NCBI GenBank assembly: GCA_944320405.1 | Contig: CALUHI010000013.1 | Span: 1 to 62,444 of the forward strand | DNA from: an uncultured Eggerthellaceae bacterium | Lineage (GTDB): Bacteria; Actinomycetota; Coriobacteriia; Coriobacteriales; Eggerthellaceae | Direction of reading: 5' to 3' | DNA length: 62,444 bases | In this document: piece after piece, positions 31,381-39,488 of the stretch | Position numbering within the stretch: the first letter of the stretch is position 1 | How the letters are laid out: each line of letters opens with the position of its first letter | Program-made: the position numbers and the translations under genes | Notes under the pieces: model-generated | What the model was told of the DNA's origin: nothing | The model's database searches: none | What the model saw: the letters and a program-made list of their open reading frames with translations, nothing else

Positions 31381-32613
31381 TCATCTGCTTGCGATAGCAG
31401 CAATCCTTTCACCTATCCACCGCATCACCGGCACCGCCATGCTGTTACCCAGCGCCTTGTAGCGCGGCGTGTCCGGGCATTCTCCGGCGGGCTTGCCCCG
31501 GTACGGGATCAGCGTCCAGTCGTCGGGGAAGCCTTGCAGGCGCTCGCACTCCCTTGGTGTGAGACGCCGGACAGAACAGTTCGATGAAACGATGGGTGGG
31601 TTGTTGTTGTTGTTGGCTTTGAGCATCCCCGCGAGGTCTCGGTCGATAGCGGCATTGGGAGCCGAATCCGCCATGCAAATTGCCGGAGCATGATCTGTAG
31701 CGCACAGTGGATGACATGGATCGCCATAACGGGGCTTGCTTCCATTCGATTTGCTCGTAATTTGCGTTGTGTTGAACGGAAGCACCGCGACACCATGGCG
31801 GTCAGTAGCGGTGAGCGTATACGCTCCGCTTTCGTCCGGATCGCAGAGCCCAGCACCAGAAGGGCCGTTCTCCGGCTCCCTGTCGATGGCGCTTCCCTGT
31901 ATCTGATAGACCGCTGGAGGCATGTTTGACTCAACCGTTGCAGACGTCTCTTCTTGCACGCCTAGTCCGGTGTTGCCTCCGTGGTGCCAAGCGAAGCCTG
32001 CGAACGCAATGCTGCGTCCAATTCCAGAGGCAAGCTCTTTCCTCTTCTCTCGGCTCGACGGAGTATCCCCTCGCATGCCGCAGGGCTCAAGAAGTACTTC
32101 CGCGGCACGTCCTGATCCAAGACTTGCGACAAGAAACAAACGGCGGCGCCTTTGGGCCACTCCGAAGAATTGAGCGTCAAGAACTCGCCATGCGCTGCAA
32201 TACCCGAAGTCATCCAGGCTTGAGAGCAGACATCTGAAATCCTCCCCATGCGAGCTCGACAGCGCACCCGGTACGTTCTCCCAGACAACCCATTCAGGGC
32301 GAAGTTGATCGCACGCCCTAACGAATTCCCACATGAGGCCGCTAGCTCCCTCAAGGCCCTCCCGCTTCCCGGCGACGCTGAAAGACTGGCAGGGGCTTCC
32401 TCCCACAAGGACATTTGGTATTCCTCTTTCACGCTTGAATTCCTCCCATTCGATCTTTGACACATCGCCGAGATTCGGAACGCTCGGAAACCGAGATGCC
32501 AAAACGGCACATGGGAAGGGCTCGATCTCGCTGAAAACCATCGGCTCCCATCCGAGCTGAGCCCATGCCACACTAGCGGCCTCTATTCCGCTGAACAGAC
32601 TGACGTACCGCAT
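31381..32613 (-). CDS. DNA (cytosine-5) methyltransferase
   Basis: 410 residues with the C5-methyltransferase motifs in order: FSGIEA (I, residues 7-12), SPCQSFS (IV, catalytic Cys near 75), ENV (VI, 112-114), QRRRR (VIII) and a C-terminal GNSMAVPV (X). The region between VIII and IX is the target-recognition domain; it includes a low-complexity Asn run from a GTT repeat. No restriction partner is present, so it is probably an orphan enzyme protecting phage DNA or regulating genes. One-base overlap with the DUF3850 gene. Confidence 0.93.
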   Translation of the reverse strand: MRYVSLFSGIEAASVAWAQLGWEPMVFSEIEPFPCAVLASRFPSVPNLGDVSKIEWEEFKRERGIPNVLVGGSPCQSFSVAGKREGLEGASGLMWEFVRACDQLRPEWVVWENVPGALSSSHGEDFRCLLSSLDDFGYCSAWRVLDAQFFGVAQRRRRLFLVASLGSGRAAEVLLEPCGMRGDTPSSREKRKELASGIGRSIAFAGFAWHHGGNTGLGVQEETSATVESNMPPAVYQIQGSAIDREPENGPSGAGLCDPDESGAYTLTATDRHGVAVLPFNTTQITSKSNGSKPRYGDPCHPLCATDHAPAICMADSAPNAAIDRDLAGMLKANNNNNPPIVSSNCSVRRLTPRECERLQGFPDDWTLIPYRGKPAGECPDTPRYKALGNSMAVPVMRWIGERIAAIASR

Positions 32614-32891
32614 TAGGCTTCCGTCGTCTGTTCGCGACAGGGCTCAATCGAGAAAGCGACGACACCGTTCTTCAAGCCCCACCCGCTGAGTACATATCCG
32701 ATACGGTAGACCGCTCCGTTTAGAGGATGGTCTCTGCGTGTGAGGTTGAAAGCAGCTCCCTGCTCTACCACCGTAAACCTCACCAAGTCTCCGGCGTTGT
32801 ATCCACGATCATTGCTACGCACCTCGAAAGTCTTCCGACCATCAAGCACGGCATCGGCGAATTGCTTCTGAATCTTAAGATCGTGCGTCAT
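32613..32891 (-). CDS. DUF3850 (PUA/ASCH-like) protein
   Basis: 92 residues. THDLKIQKQFADAVLDGRKTFEVRSNDRGYNAGD is the DUF3850 pattern, a small ASCH-like barrel likely to bind RNA or modified bases. GCGGAGAGCA precedes ATG 32891. It sits directly before the methyltransferase in the same operon. Confidence 0.85.
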   Translation of the reverse strand: MTHDLKIQKQFADAVLDGRKTFEVRSNDRGYNAGDLVRFTVVEQGAAFNLTRRDHPLNGAVYRIGYVLSGWGLKNGVVAFSIEPCREQTTEA

Positions 32892-33106
32892 TGCTCTCCG
32901 CCTTTCAGCTTTCGCCCGCACATCGGGCAGTACTTGATGCGGAAACGCGCCTCGTCGTAGCTGAGTTGGTTGTAGACGACAAGATGGGTTAGTTCCCTGC
33001 CGCTCGGCACGACCTCGACGCCCTCGATGATCATCTGCACATCCATCGTGGGAACGTCAGCTTGCAAGTAGTCGATGGGCCAGTCCTCTTCGCAGTGTTT
33101 GCACAT
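32888..33106 (-). CDS. Small zinc-binding-like protein
   Basis: 72 residues with N-terminal CKHCEEDW and C-terminal YCPMCGRKL Cys pairs, enclosing a beta-rich middle. The two ends probably form one zinc site. ATGA overlap with the DUF3850 gene. Confidence 0.7.
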   Translation of the reverse strand: MCKHCEEDWPIDYLQADVPTMDVQMIIEGVEVVPSGRELTHLVVYNQLSYDEARFRIKYCPMCGRKLKGGEQ

Positions 33107-33394
33107 CTACTCCACCTCCACACGCGCCCCGCAATTTGGGCAGTATCGCGATGGACCGTCTAAATCCACCACGCCACATTCCGAGCATATGTAAGCCTTG
33201 GTTGGGTATATTTCGTCGCCCGACGCGGTTTCGTCGAATGCCATTCGGCACGTCCTTTCCGGCACGTACCTCTCGTCGGTCGTGAAAGCGGCCACGATGG
33301 TTCCGCCGCCCCACGGCTTCGGCCCCGCGACCCTTGTCTCATCTATGTAAAGGCACTTCCCCTCGACGCCGGATACGATCTCGAACTTGCTCAT
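33107..33394 (-). CDS. Zinc-ribbon protein, early operon
   Basis: 95 residues. Beta-rich N-terminus (VSGVEGKCLYIDETRVAG), then CSECGVVDLDG and YCPNCGARVEVE, close in pattern to the end of the 30321 gene. ATGA overlap with the small gene upstream. Confidence 0.7.
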   Translation of the reverse strand: MSKFEIVSGVEGKCLYIDETRVAGPKPWGGGTIVAAFTTDERYVPERTCRMAFDETASGDEIYPTKAYICSECGVVDLDGPSRYCPNCGARVEVE

Positions 33395-33564
33395 TTCTCC
33401 ACCTCGTCTTTTAGCCAACGGACGAGCTTCCGCTCGCAGTCAGGGCAAAAGTCGAACTCCTTTCCATCTCCGCGCCATTCGTCAGTGACGATGTAGGATG
33501 TCTTGCTCCAGCCGGGATGCGTAAAGAACCGCCCGCATCGGTCGCATTGCTTCGCATTGCTCAT
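33391..33564 (-). CDS. Small zinc-ribbon protein (57 aa)
   Basis: 57 residues: CDRCGRFF near the N-terminus and FCPDCERKL near the C-terminus, the same two-knuckle layout as neighbouring genes. It overlaps both neighbours by four bases (ATGA), good evidence that it is a genuine gene despite its size. Confidence 0.7.
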   Translation of the reverse strand: MSNAKQCDRCGRFFTHPGWSKTSYIVTDEWRGDGKEFDFCPDCERKLVRWLKDEVEK

Positions 33565-33788
33565 AGTTCATCTCCGCTCACGTACTCAACATTCAGTCTG
33601 TCTCCCAGATCGCGCAACGATCCCGCGAGGATTGCCACCATCTTGCGCAGCCAGCTTTCCGATCTGCCATCCATAACGCCCTCGCGCTCCTTCTCGGTAA
33701 GGTCGGTGAAGCACAAGCTCTCCCACTTCCCTTCGCGCTCAACGCGGAAGTAGGCAGGATCGAGGTCGCGCTTGATCGGATACGTCAT
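33561..33788 (-). CDS. Hypothetical protein, early operon
   Basis: 75 residues, mixed, with YFRVEREGKWESLCFTDLT and a helical C-terminus. ATG 33788 is seven bases after GGAGG. No family recognised. Confidence 0.65.
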   Translation of the reverse strand: MTYPIKRDLDPAYFRVEREGKWESLCFTDLTEKEREGVMDGRSESWLRKMVAILAGSLRDLGDRLNVEYVSGDEL

Positions 33789-34150
33789 GAGAACACCTCC
33801 CTCATGTCTGCGAGGGCCATACCACGATATCCGAACGGGAGGCGGAACTCGCCCCTCTTGTGCTTGTCGCATCTGTAGGTGCGGCAAATCTCGGGACGCG
33901 CATCGTAGACCGTGCATTCGCGCGTGTGGATGTCGAGGAACGGGCATTGCAGGTTTATCTTCATCCCGTCGAAGTCAACGAATTCCTCAGGTTGCAGGGA
34001 CACCCCGTTTCTTTCAATGAAGCCGCGAAGCCTCGCAACGTCGAAATGGGAAAGAGGAAGGAACCTACCACAGCATTCACCACAGCCCTTGCAGTTCCCG
34101 CGCTCGGTGAAGAAGTCGGTTATCAGTCCGTCTTTTACGCTGGTGCTCAT
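33785..34150 (-). CDS. YkgJ-family cysteine-cluster protein
   Basis: 121 residues. CKGCGECCGRFLPLS, CPFLD, CTVYDARPEICRTYRC match the YkgJ/CxxCxxCC family, thought to bind zinc or an Fe-S cluster; its function is poorly known. TGATG coupling to the gene upstream. Such proteins recur in phages and may protect or modify host proteins. Confidence 0.8.
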   Translation of the reverse strand: MSTSVKDGLITDFFTERGNCKGCGECCGRFLPLSHFDVARLRGFIERNGVSLQPEEFVDFDGMKINLQCPFLDIHTRECTVYDARPEICRTYRCDKHKRGEFRLPFGYRGMALADMREVFS

Positions 34151-35415
34151 CACTCCACCCCCGCCAGCTTCTTCGCGCGGCGCACGAGGTCGCTCGCCTT
34201 GAACTCTTCGGCGTTGTCGAACGTAAATAGCTTGTGGCCGACCTTCTTGCAGTAGTCGAACGGGTTGAGGCCCTTGTCCTCCTCGATGCGCTCCCAGCTG
34301 TCTGGAGGCTCGGGCTTGGCGTGGGTGACGCACGTTGCGGGTATCGGGATTGCATCGTCACCGTCGCAAAGAATCAGCGGCTCACCGGTCTCATAGTCGC
34401 GATAGTGCGTTCCAACGATTTCCCTGCGCCTGTGGCTCTTTACCTCCCACACCTCGTCGCCCTCGCGGCACAGCACGCCGTCGGCGTCCAGCACGGGGCG
34501 CTGGTGAGTGAGCTGGTCGGTGTCGAACGACGTGGATGAGCCATTGCGGTAACGTACTTCCACGGCTTGATACTCTCCCGGCTTTGGAAGCCTGCTGACG
34601 GTGAACTCCATGCCGTTATCGACGTGCCACACCGTCTGCCCGATCTCAAGCGGCTTGCCGTCGGCTGCGAGGACGAAGGGGTGGCGGGTGATGAACCATG
34701 GGTAGATATCTTTACTTGCATGCCCAGCGCGCTTCACGATAACTTTTCCGCCTCTGAAACCGGAGACCGTGAACTCTGTCGCATCGTCGCTCGTTGCGTA
34801 TACCGTGTCTCCTATGTGAACTCTATTGCCGTCAGCGTCGAGCACCTTCTTCTCCGCACCCGTCTCTTGACCGCATGGGGAAAGCGACACCTCCGAGCTT
34901 TTGACCCAGAAGCCGCCGCCTCCGTTTGCCTTTTCCCATGGGCGGATGCACAGCCTGTCCTTGTGGCTGATCGCCACTATGCGCATCTTCTCCCCGTAGA
35001 TGTGAACCGGATCGTTGGGCTTGATGCTCTTCCCGTTTCGGTCTTTGGGCCACTCGCAACCTTGCGGCAACGTGGCTTGCTCGATTGCGTCGAGCAATTC
35101 GTCCAAGGTCTCCGCATCTTCGGCGTAACGGCCCAGAATCTCTTCGAAGAATCGCACGAACTTATCGAAGCCGCCCCATCTATCCAAGAATTTCGAACGC
35201 TTCTCTTCAGTTTCCAGGCGATTGAAGACCTCGCTGATCGCCTGTCTTTCATCGACCTTCTTGTAGGGGTCTCCGTACAGGATTTCAGCCAGATCGCTCT
35301 CGTAGGTCATGCCTCTTTGGAAGCCCCTCATGACTTCCGGAAGACCGCCCATTGCCTTGATGAAACGAAGCGCCCTCTTCTCTTCGTCCGAAAGCTTCTT
35401 CCTCTTCACTCTCAC
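34150..35415 (-). CDS. Large repeat protein, early operon
   Basis: 421 residues. A helical N-terminus (1-115) is followed by at least three and probably four similar SH3/KOW-like modules at about 124, 191, 248 and 308, each opening with a D-A-D-G-like turn (VLDADGNRVHIGDTVY, VLAADGKPLEIGQTVW, VLDADGVLCREGDEVW). A C-terminal helical part ends the protein. No named family recognised; repeated small barrels suggest nucleic-acid or protein scaffolding. ATGA overlap upstream. Confidence 0.7.
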   Translation of the reverse strand: MRVKRKKLSDEEKRALRFIKAMGGLPEVMRGFQRGMTYESDLAEILYGDPYKKVDERQAISEVFNRLETEEKRSKFLDRWGGFDKFVRFFEEILGRYAEDAETLDELLDAIEQATLPQGCEWPKDRNGKSIKPNDPVHIYGEKMRIVAISHKDRLCIRPWEKANGGGGFWVKSSEVSLSPCGQETGAEKKVLDADGNRVHIGDTVYATSDDATEFTVSGFRGGKVIVKRAGHASKDIYPWFITRHPFVLAADGKPLEIGQTVWHVDNGMEFTVSRLPKPGEYQAVEVRYRNGSSTSFDTDQLTHQRPVLDADGVLCREGDEVWEVKSHRRREIVGTHYRDYETGEPLILCDGDDAIPIPATCVTHAKPEPPDSWERIEEDKGLNPFDYCKKVGHKLFTFDNAEEFKASDLVRRAKKLAGVE

Positions 35416-35627
35416 ACCTCCTTGAAATCACCGCACGCGCTGTCGCGCGGGTGAACGATCTCTATTTCGGGATCGCCGTTAGCGCATGCTTCGAAAAGGC
35501 AGACGAAAACGTCTTTGACCATCGCGCAGTAACGGCATTCCCCGCACTCCCTCCCCTTCCATGGGTCTGGCGCGTTCCATGGCGCATGAGGATCACCGCC
35601 ATGGATTCCGTCCGGGTAGTTGTCCAT
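35412..35627 (-). CDS. Small Cys-rich hypothetical protein
   Basis: 71 residues, Pro/Asp-rich start, then CGECRYCAMVKDVFVCLFEAC, a possible zinc site. ATGA overlap with the repeat protein. Function unknown. Confidence 0.6.
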   Translation of the reverse strand: MDNYPDGIHGGDPHAPWNAPDPWKGRECGECRYCAMVKDVFVCLFEACANGDPEIEIVHPRDSACGDFKEV

Positions 35628-35631
35628 GCGA

Positions 35632-35823
35632 TCACCTCATGCGCCCATACCCGATGAACATCGGGCAGTCGTTCCAACGCTCGTCCTCCGGCCTGTCGGT
35701 TTTCTTGCACCAGATGGACGACGGCTTGCCGAAGCCGGACATTTCGTAGACCTCTTCAAGCTCCTTCATCTTCGGTTTGTCGCGGTAGATGCACCGCTCG
35801 CAAAGCGACACGCGCGTTCTCAT
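35632..35823 (-). CDS. Small Cys-containing hypothetical protein
   Basis: 63 residues with CERCIYRD, WCKKTD and CPMF; probably metal-binding. ATG 35823 lies in an ATGA overlap with the ArpU-like gene and follows GGGGGAATCC. Function unknown. Confidence 0.6.
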   Translation of the reverse strand: MRTRVSLCERCIYRDKPKMKELEEVYEMSGFGKPSSIWCKKTDRPEDERWNDCPMFIGYGRMR

Positions 35824-36281
35824 TTGGATTCCCCCTTCGCCAGAAGTTCGAATCCCACGTCCAGGCCCCTCTTCAGCAGCTCGTAGACGGTCTTCTTCGA
35901 GCATCGGAAGTCGTCCGTCTCGGCTATCTCCTTCGCCGACAGCCGGTTGATGTAGGTGAGGCGCACGACCTTGCCCGCTTGGCTGTCGATCCGCTGTATG
36001 GAGCTGACGAAACGCTCGATCTGCAAGAAGCTGGCGGAAAGGTCTCTCGAAAGGCTCTCGATGTCGCTGACGGCGTCTTCGATTCGAGCGAGGGCCTTCA
36101 GCATCTTGTCCTCTTTCGCGCCCCCGAAGCCCATCGCCTCGATTGAGCCGGTTATCGAGCTTTGAGCGGATTCCGCCCGCTCCAACCCGACTAGGCTCGA
36201 ATCGAGGCGGCTCTCGATCATGTCGTACAGGCGCAGGTAGCGGTCTGCCACCTTCTGCTCCCTCGTGAGCTTCATTCGCAT
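35820..36281 (-). CDS. ArpU/RinA-like late transcription regulator
   Basis: 153 residues: coiled-coil N-terminus and a C-terminal sigma-70 region 4-type helix-turn-helix (VVRLTYINRLSAKEIAE, then CSKKTVYELLKRGL). This layout fits the ArpU/DUF1492 phage regulators that activate packaging and late genes. It lies near the end of the early operon, as expected. Overlaps RusA by ten bases. Confidence 0.75.
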   Translation of the reverse strand: MRMKLTREQKVADRYLRLYDMIESRLDSSLVGLERAESAQSSITGSIEAMGFGGAKEDKMLKALARIEDAVSDIESLSRDLSASFLQIERFVSSIQRIDSQAGKVVRLTYINRLSAKEIAETDDFRCSKKTVYELLKRGLDVGFELLAKGESK

Positions 36282-36640
36282 GGGATCACCTCGAAAACCG
36301 TTTTCGGCTTCTCCCTCGCCGTCCTCGGATGCTTCCGGCAGCTTTGGAAGACGACGAAGCGGTCGTCTTCGAAGGCGATCCCGTTCAGGGCGTCGAGTAT
36401 CGCCTTCGCCGTGTTGTCGGCGTCGGGCTTGTGCGTGTTCGGCTCCGGCTTCTTCTTCCCCTTCGGAAGCTTCGCGTAGGTGTCGATGACGACCTCGACG
36501 GGGCCTTCGTGGTATCCGCCGGTGTAGGCGGCGCGGATTGCCTCCGCCTCTTCGCGGTTCTTCGGGTCTGGGTAGTGCATCCCGTTCTTCAGCGTCCGAT
36601 CCCGTCGCTTGGTCGGTACGAAGTCGATCTCGCATTTCAT
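36272..36640 (-). CDS. rusA: RusA-like Holliday junction resolvase
   Basis: 122 residues. KPDADNTAKAILDALNGIAFEDD contains the family's conserved Asp residues, and the VEVVIDTYAKLP strand precedes it. Cleaves Holliday junctions or branched replication intermediates before packaging. ATGA overlap with the HNH-like gene. Confidence 0.9.
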   Translation of the reverse strand: MKCEIDFVPTKRRDRTLKNGMHYPDPKNREEAEAIRAAYTGGYHEGPVEVVIDTYAKLPKGKKKPEPNTHKPDADNTAKAILDALNGIAFEDDRFVVFQSCRKHPRTAREKPKTVFEVIPCE

Positions 36641-37110
36641 AGCCGCACCTCGAAGCGCGATCCGAGAATCCGGTCGGTGATCTTCCAGCTCCCCATGTCG
36701 TAAAGCTGCTCGCTGTGAGGCTCGATGCCGTGGGAAAGGAGCCAGCCGCTCCACCACCTCTTCGCGAACTCGTCGGTGTCCCAGACCCAAACGGCCTTGA
36801 ATCGCGCTCCCCCGTGGAAGCCGTTGTGGCAACCTGTGGTGCCTGATCCGCAGAGGGCGAAGAGCGCGGGCTTGAGGTCGAACGCGCCCCATTCGCTCCG
36901 AAGCAGGAAGGTCTTCCCCTTCGAAATCGGCGGGCAGTGGTGGACGTTCGTCGCCAGTCGCGGGCATGTGGCGCACGTGGCCCCCTCGTCTAGCTTGTGG
37001 GACTTCACGCCCGCGCCGTCGTAATGCGCCCTGATATGGGGCTTTCCGTAGCATTCCGCTACCTCGACGGGGAGGCCGCGAAGCTGCTGCGTCGTCGGTG
37101 TGTACGTCAT
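36637..37110 (-). CDS. HNH-like zinc-binding protein
   Basis: 157 residues. CATCPRLATNVHHCPPIS and CGSGTTGCHNGFHGG supply Cys pairs and the His-rich core of an HNH/treble-clef nuclease module. The second part is Trp-rich. Near RusA and DnaC it may process replication intermediates. Catalysis is inferred only. Confidence 0.65.
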   Translation of the reverse strand: MTYTPTTQQLRGLPVEVAECYGKPHIRAHYDGAGVKSHKLDEGATCATCPRLATNVHHCPPISKGKTFLLRSEWGAFDLKPALFALCGSGTTGCHNGFHGGARFKAVWVWDTDEFAKRWWSGWLLSHGIEPHSEQLYDMGSWKITDRILGSRFEVRL

Positions 37111-37832
37111 GCGATCCTCCTGTCGGTTCCCGTGAATTCGATTGCCGCCGTCATCTCCGAAAGGCGGGACGCTATCGCCTGGGCGGTCGATGGCGCGCAC
37201 CCCTCGGCAAGGCGGGCGGCGAGCTTTCCCCGCGAGTAGTTCGACGTGATGAGCATCTGCCGCTGCGCCTCGTACCGCTCGTTGACGATCCGGTAGAGCA
37301 GAGCGCCCGAGGTCTCGCTCGGTTTCTCCTTGCCAAGATCGTCGAGCACGAGCAGATCGCACCGTGAAAGCTTGCGGAAAAGGGCGTCCTGCGTGTCGGC
37401 GGTCGAGTAGGTGTCCGAGACCGACGAGCCGATCTTCCCCAGCGTCGTGACCTCGACGCTCCAGCCTTCAGCGGCGAGGATGCCCGCGACGCCCCAAGCG
37501 GTCGTGGTCTTGCCGTTCCCGTTTCCGCCCCACAGGTACAGTCCGAGGCCGGTCTTGATGGTCTCGGCGTACGAGCTGGCATCGACTTCCGCCCGCTCGA
37601 ACCTCTCCGGAACGTCGAGGCGAGGCTCCGCGCGTTCGCGCCGCTCACGCTCCCGCTGCTCAACCCTCGCGAGGTTCTTTCGATACCCTGCGCAGTCGCA
37701 CGGGTACGGGAGCATCTTGATCCAGCGCCCGCATACCCAGGCTTCGGCACGCGGCGAGGCGATGCCGCAGTAAGGGCAGGTCACAAGCTCGTTAGACCAC
37801 CTCGCGTTCGGCGGGAGCTTCACTCGGGACAT
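37107..37832 (-). CDS. DnaC-like helicase loader/ATPase
   Basis: About 241 residues. An N-terminal Cys cluster (CPYCG, CG and CDC) is followed by an AAA+ ATPase: Walker A GGNGNGKTT, Walker B LLVLDDLG, then ITSNYSRG as sensor 1, matching the DnaC/IstB family. It loads the host DnaB helicase on phage DNA. The ATG at 37832 is preferred over a TTG nine codons earlier that overlaps the previous gene. Confidence 0.85.
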   Translation of the reverse strand: MSRVKLPPNARWSNELVTCPYCGIASPRAEAWVCGRWIKMLPYPCDCAGYRKNLARVEQRERERRERAEPRLDVPERFERAEVDASSYAETIKTGLGLYLWGGNGNGKTTTAWGVAGILAAEGWSVEVTTLGKIGSSVSDTYSTADTQDALFRKLSRCDLLVLDDLGKEKPSETSGALLYRIVNERYEAQRQMLITSNYSRGKLAARLAEGCAPSTAQAIASRLSEMTAAIEFTGTDRRIA

Positions 37833-37842
37833 GTCCCTGACC

Positions 37843-38541
37843 CTAGTCGTAGGCTGCAAAGTCGCTCACCTCCCCGTGCGCTTCATTCGCCGCGTTTGCG
37901 GTGTTCAGGTACTCTTCGAAGTTCTCGCCGAAAAGCGTCGATGGCCTGATGAAATGGCTCATCTTCCGGCTTCCCGCCCATTCGTCGGATTTGTACGAGA
38001 CGACAGTCCGGACGTCGTCGAGCGTCCTGCCCGTTCTCCTGATCCTCGCGAGCGATGACCACGTGGATGGCGAAAGGCATTGAACGGACTGCCCCGTGAC
38101 CTCGTTGAAGATCGCGAGGGCCGACGCGCCGAAGGCGGCGTCTTCCTCTTCGACGCTGAAAGGGGGGTTTGGGGGGTTCTTGGATGAACCGTTAGGTTCA
38201 TCCTTCTTTCTCTCCCTCTCCCTCTTATTAAGCAAATTCGACGTTGATTCCGGTTTCATGTCCGGGTTCATCTCCGGATTAACCGGGGTTTCAAACTCGG
38301 TTAAAACCCCGGCTTCATCCTCGTTTGAAACCCGTTTTTCATTCCACGTTCTGCTTTTCTTCCTGGCAGATTTGACCCGCTCGCGAAGAGCGGTGAAAAC
38401 AGCTTTCGAAACACCTTTCAAACCCGGGTTCTCGTCCCCGTCGAAGAAGAGCCGGACTAGAGCGCCCATCACCTCGTCTTGCTGCTTTCGAGGCAGGTCT
38501 TCCACCGCCTCCCAGTAATCGTCTTGGATGTAGAACCCCAT
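37843..38541 (-). CDS. Phage replication initiation protein
   Basis: 232 residues. Residues 1-55 are like DUF6291 (YIQDDYWEAVEDLPRKQQDEV); a long low-complexity linker follows. Residues 160-215 match the conserved phage C-terminal domain found in replication proteins (TLDDVRTVVSYKSDEW then MSHFIRPSTLFG). Paired with the DnaC-like loader, it is probably the origin-binding initiator. Confidence 0.8.
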   Translation of the reverse strand: MGFYIQDDYWEAVEDLPRKQQDEVMGALVRLFFDGDENPGLKGVSKAVFTALRERVKSARKKSRTWNEKRVSNEDEAGVLTEFETPVNPEMNPDMKPESTSNLLNKRERERKKDEPNGSSKNPPNPPFSVEEEDAAFGASALAIFNEVTGQSVQCLSPSTWSSLARIRRTGRTLDDVRTVVSYKSDEWAGSRKMSHFIRPSTLFGENFEEYLNTANAANEAHGEVSDFAAYD

Positions 38542-38550
38542 GATTCCCGC

Positions 38551-39147
38551 CTAGAATGGAATGTCTTCGTCGTAGAGCTGCGGCTGCATCGCCTGGGCGG
38601 CTTGCACGGCCTGCTGAACCGGGGATGCTTGGGCAATCGGCTGCGCTTGCTGCGGTGCCATCTGCTGCGCCTGCATGGGCTGCATGGGCTGCGGTGCCAT
38701 CTGCTGCGCCTGCATTGGCTGCATGGGCTGCGGTGCCGCATACTGCTGCGGGGCGTACGCTTGCGGCTGCTGGTACTGCTGCGGGGCGTATCCCTGCGGC
38801 TGCGCAGGCTGCTGGTTCTTCGCGCTCAAGAACTCGATCTCATCGACGACAACCTCTAGCTTGCTGCGGTTGTTCCCGGCGTTGTCCTGCCACTTGCTGT
38901 AGCGGAGCTTGCCCTCGATGGCGACCTTCGTTCCCTTCTTCATGAACATGGCTATCGATCCGGCGCGGTTACCGAACATCGTGCAATCGACGAAGTTCGG
39001 ATAGTCCTCCCACTCGCCGGTATGGGCGTTCTTCCGGCGGTCGTTGACCGCGACGCCGAAGCCGAGAACCTGCGTGCCGCTCGAAGTGCTCCTAAGCTCC
39101 CCGTCTTTCGTCAGGTTCCCGGAAATAAGTACTCTGTTGATGCTCAT
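38551..39147 (-). CDS. ssb: Single-stranded DNA-binding protein
   Basis: 198 residues. OB domain (INRVLISGNLTKDGELR to VVVDEIEFL, about residues 2-108), then a Gln/Pro/Met/Ala/Tyr-rich tail with two copies of MQPMQAQQMAP, and the acidic C-terminus YDEDIPF that binds partner proteins. Coats phage ssDNA for replication and recombination. ATGA overlap with the gene upstream. Confidence 0.93.
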   Translation of the reverse strand: MSINRVLISGNLTKDGELRSTSSGTQVLGFGVAVNDRRKNAHTGEWEDYPNFVDCTMFGNRAGSIAMFMKKGTKVAIEGKLRYSKWQDNAGNNRSKLEVVVDEIEFLSAKNQQPAQPQGYAPQQYQQPQAYAPQQYAAPQPMQPMQAQQMAPQPMQPMQAQQMAPQQAQPIAQASPVQQAVQAAQAMQPQLYDEDIPF

Positions 39148-39488
39148 ATCTGGCCCCTTCCCCCGCTGCTCCAAATGCGGGCGATATCGTCGTTAAGCGT
39201 TTTGATGCGGAGCTTGTAGACGTTGATGGCTTCGAAGGACGCGCGGTAGACCGCCTCGCTCGCCTCCTTCAGCCTGCGAAGCTCCGCTATGTCCTTCTTG
39301 CCCCTGCACAGATCGCTGACGATGGAAACGGGCGTCCCGTTCATGCGCTCGTCGAGGATCGCGAGGCGAAGCTTCATCCGGTACTTCGCCTCGTTCTCCG
39401 CAAGCTGCACGCCGCTCGATTCGCACTTCTTCAGCTCCGTTTCGAGCAGGTCGAAAAGCTCGTCCCTCTTCGCTATAAGCTCCTGCAT
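39144..39488 (-). CDS. Helical hypothetical protein of the recombination module
   Basis: 114 residues, coiled-coil throughout (ELFDLLETELKKCESSG, ELRRLKEASEAVYRA). No family recognised. TGATG coupling to the ERF-like gene, ATGA overlap with ssb, so it belongs to the recombination set. Confidence 0.65.
   Translation of the reverse strand: MQELIAKRDELFDLLETELKKCESSGVQLAENEAKYRMKLRLAILDERMNGTPVSIVSDLCRGKKDIAELRRLKEASEAVYRASFEAINVYKLRIKTLNDDIARIWSSGGRGQI

Noticed and set aside
38640-38780. Repeats in the ssb 3' end as a DGR or CRISPR element
   Set aside because: They encode the low-complexity Gln/Pro/Met linker of SSB, which is common in this family.
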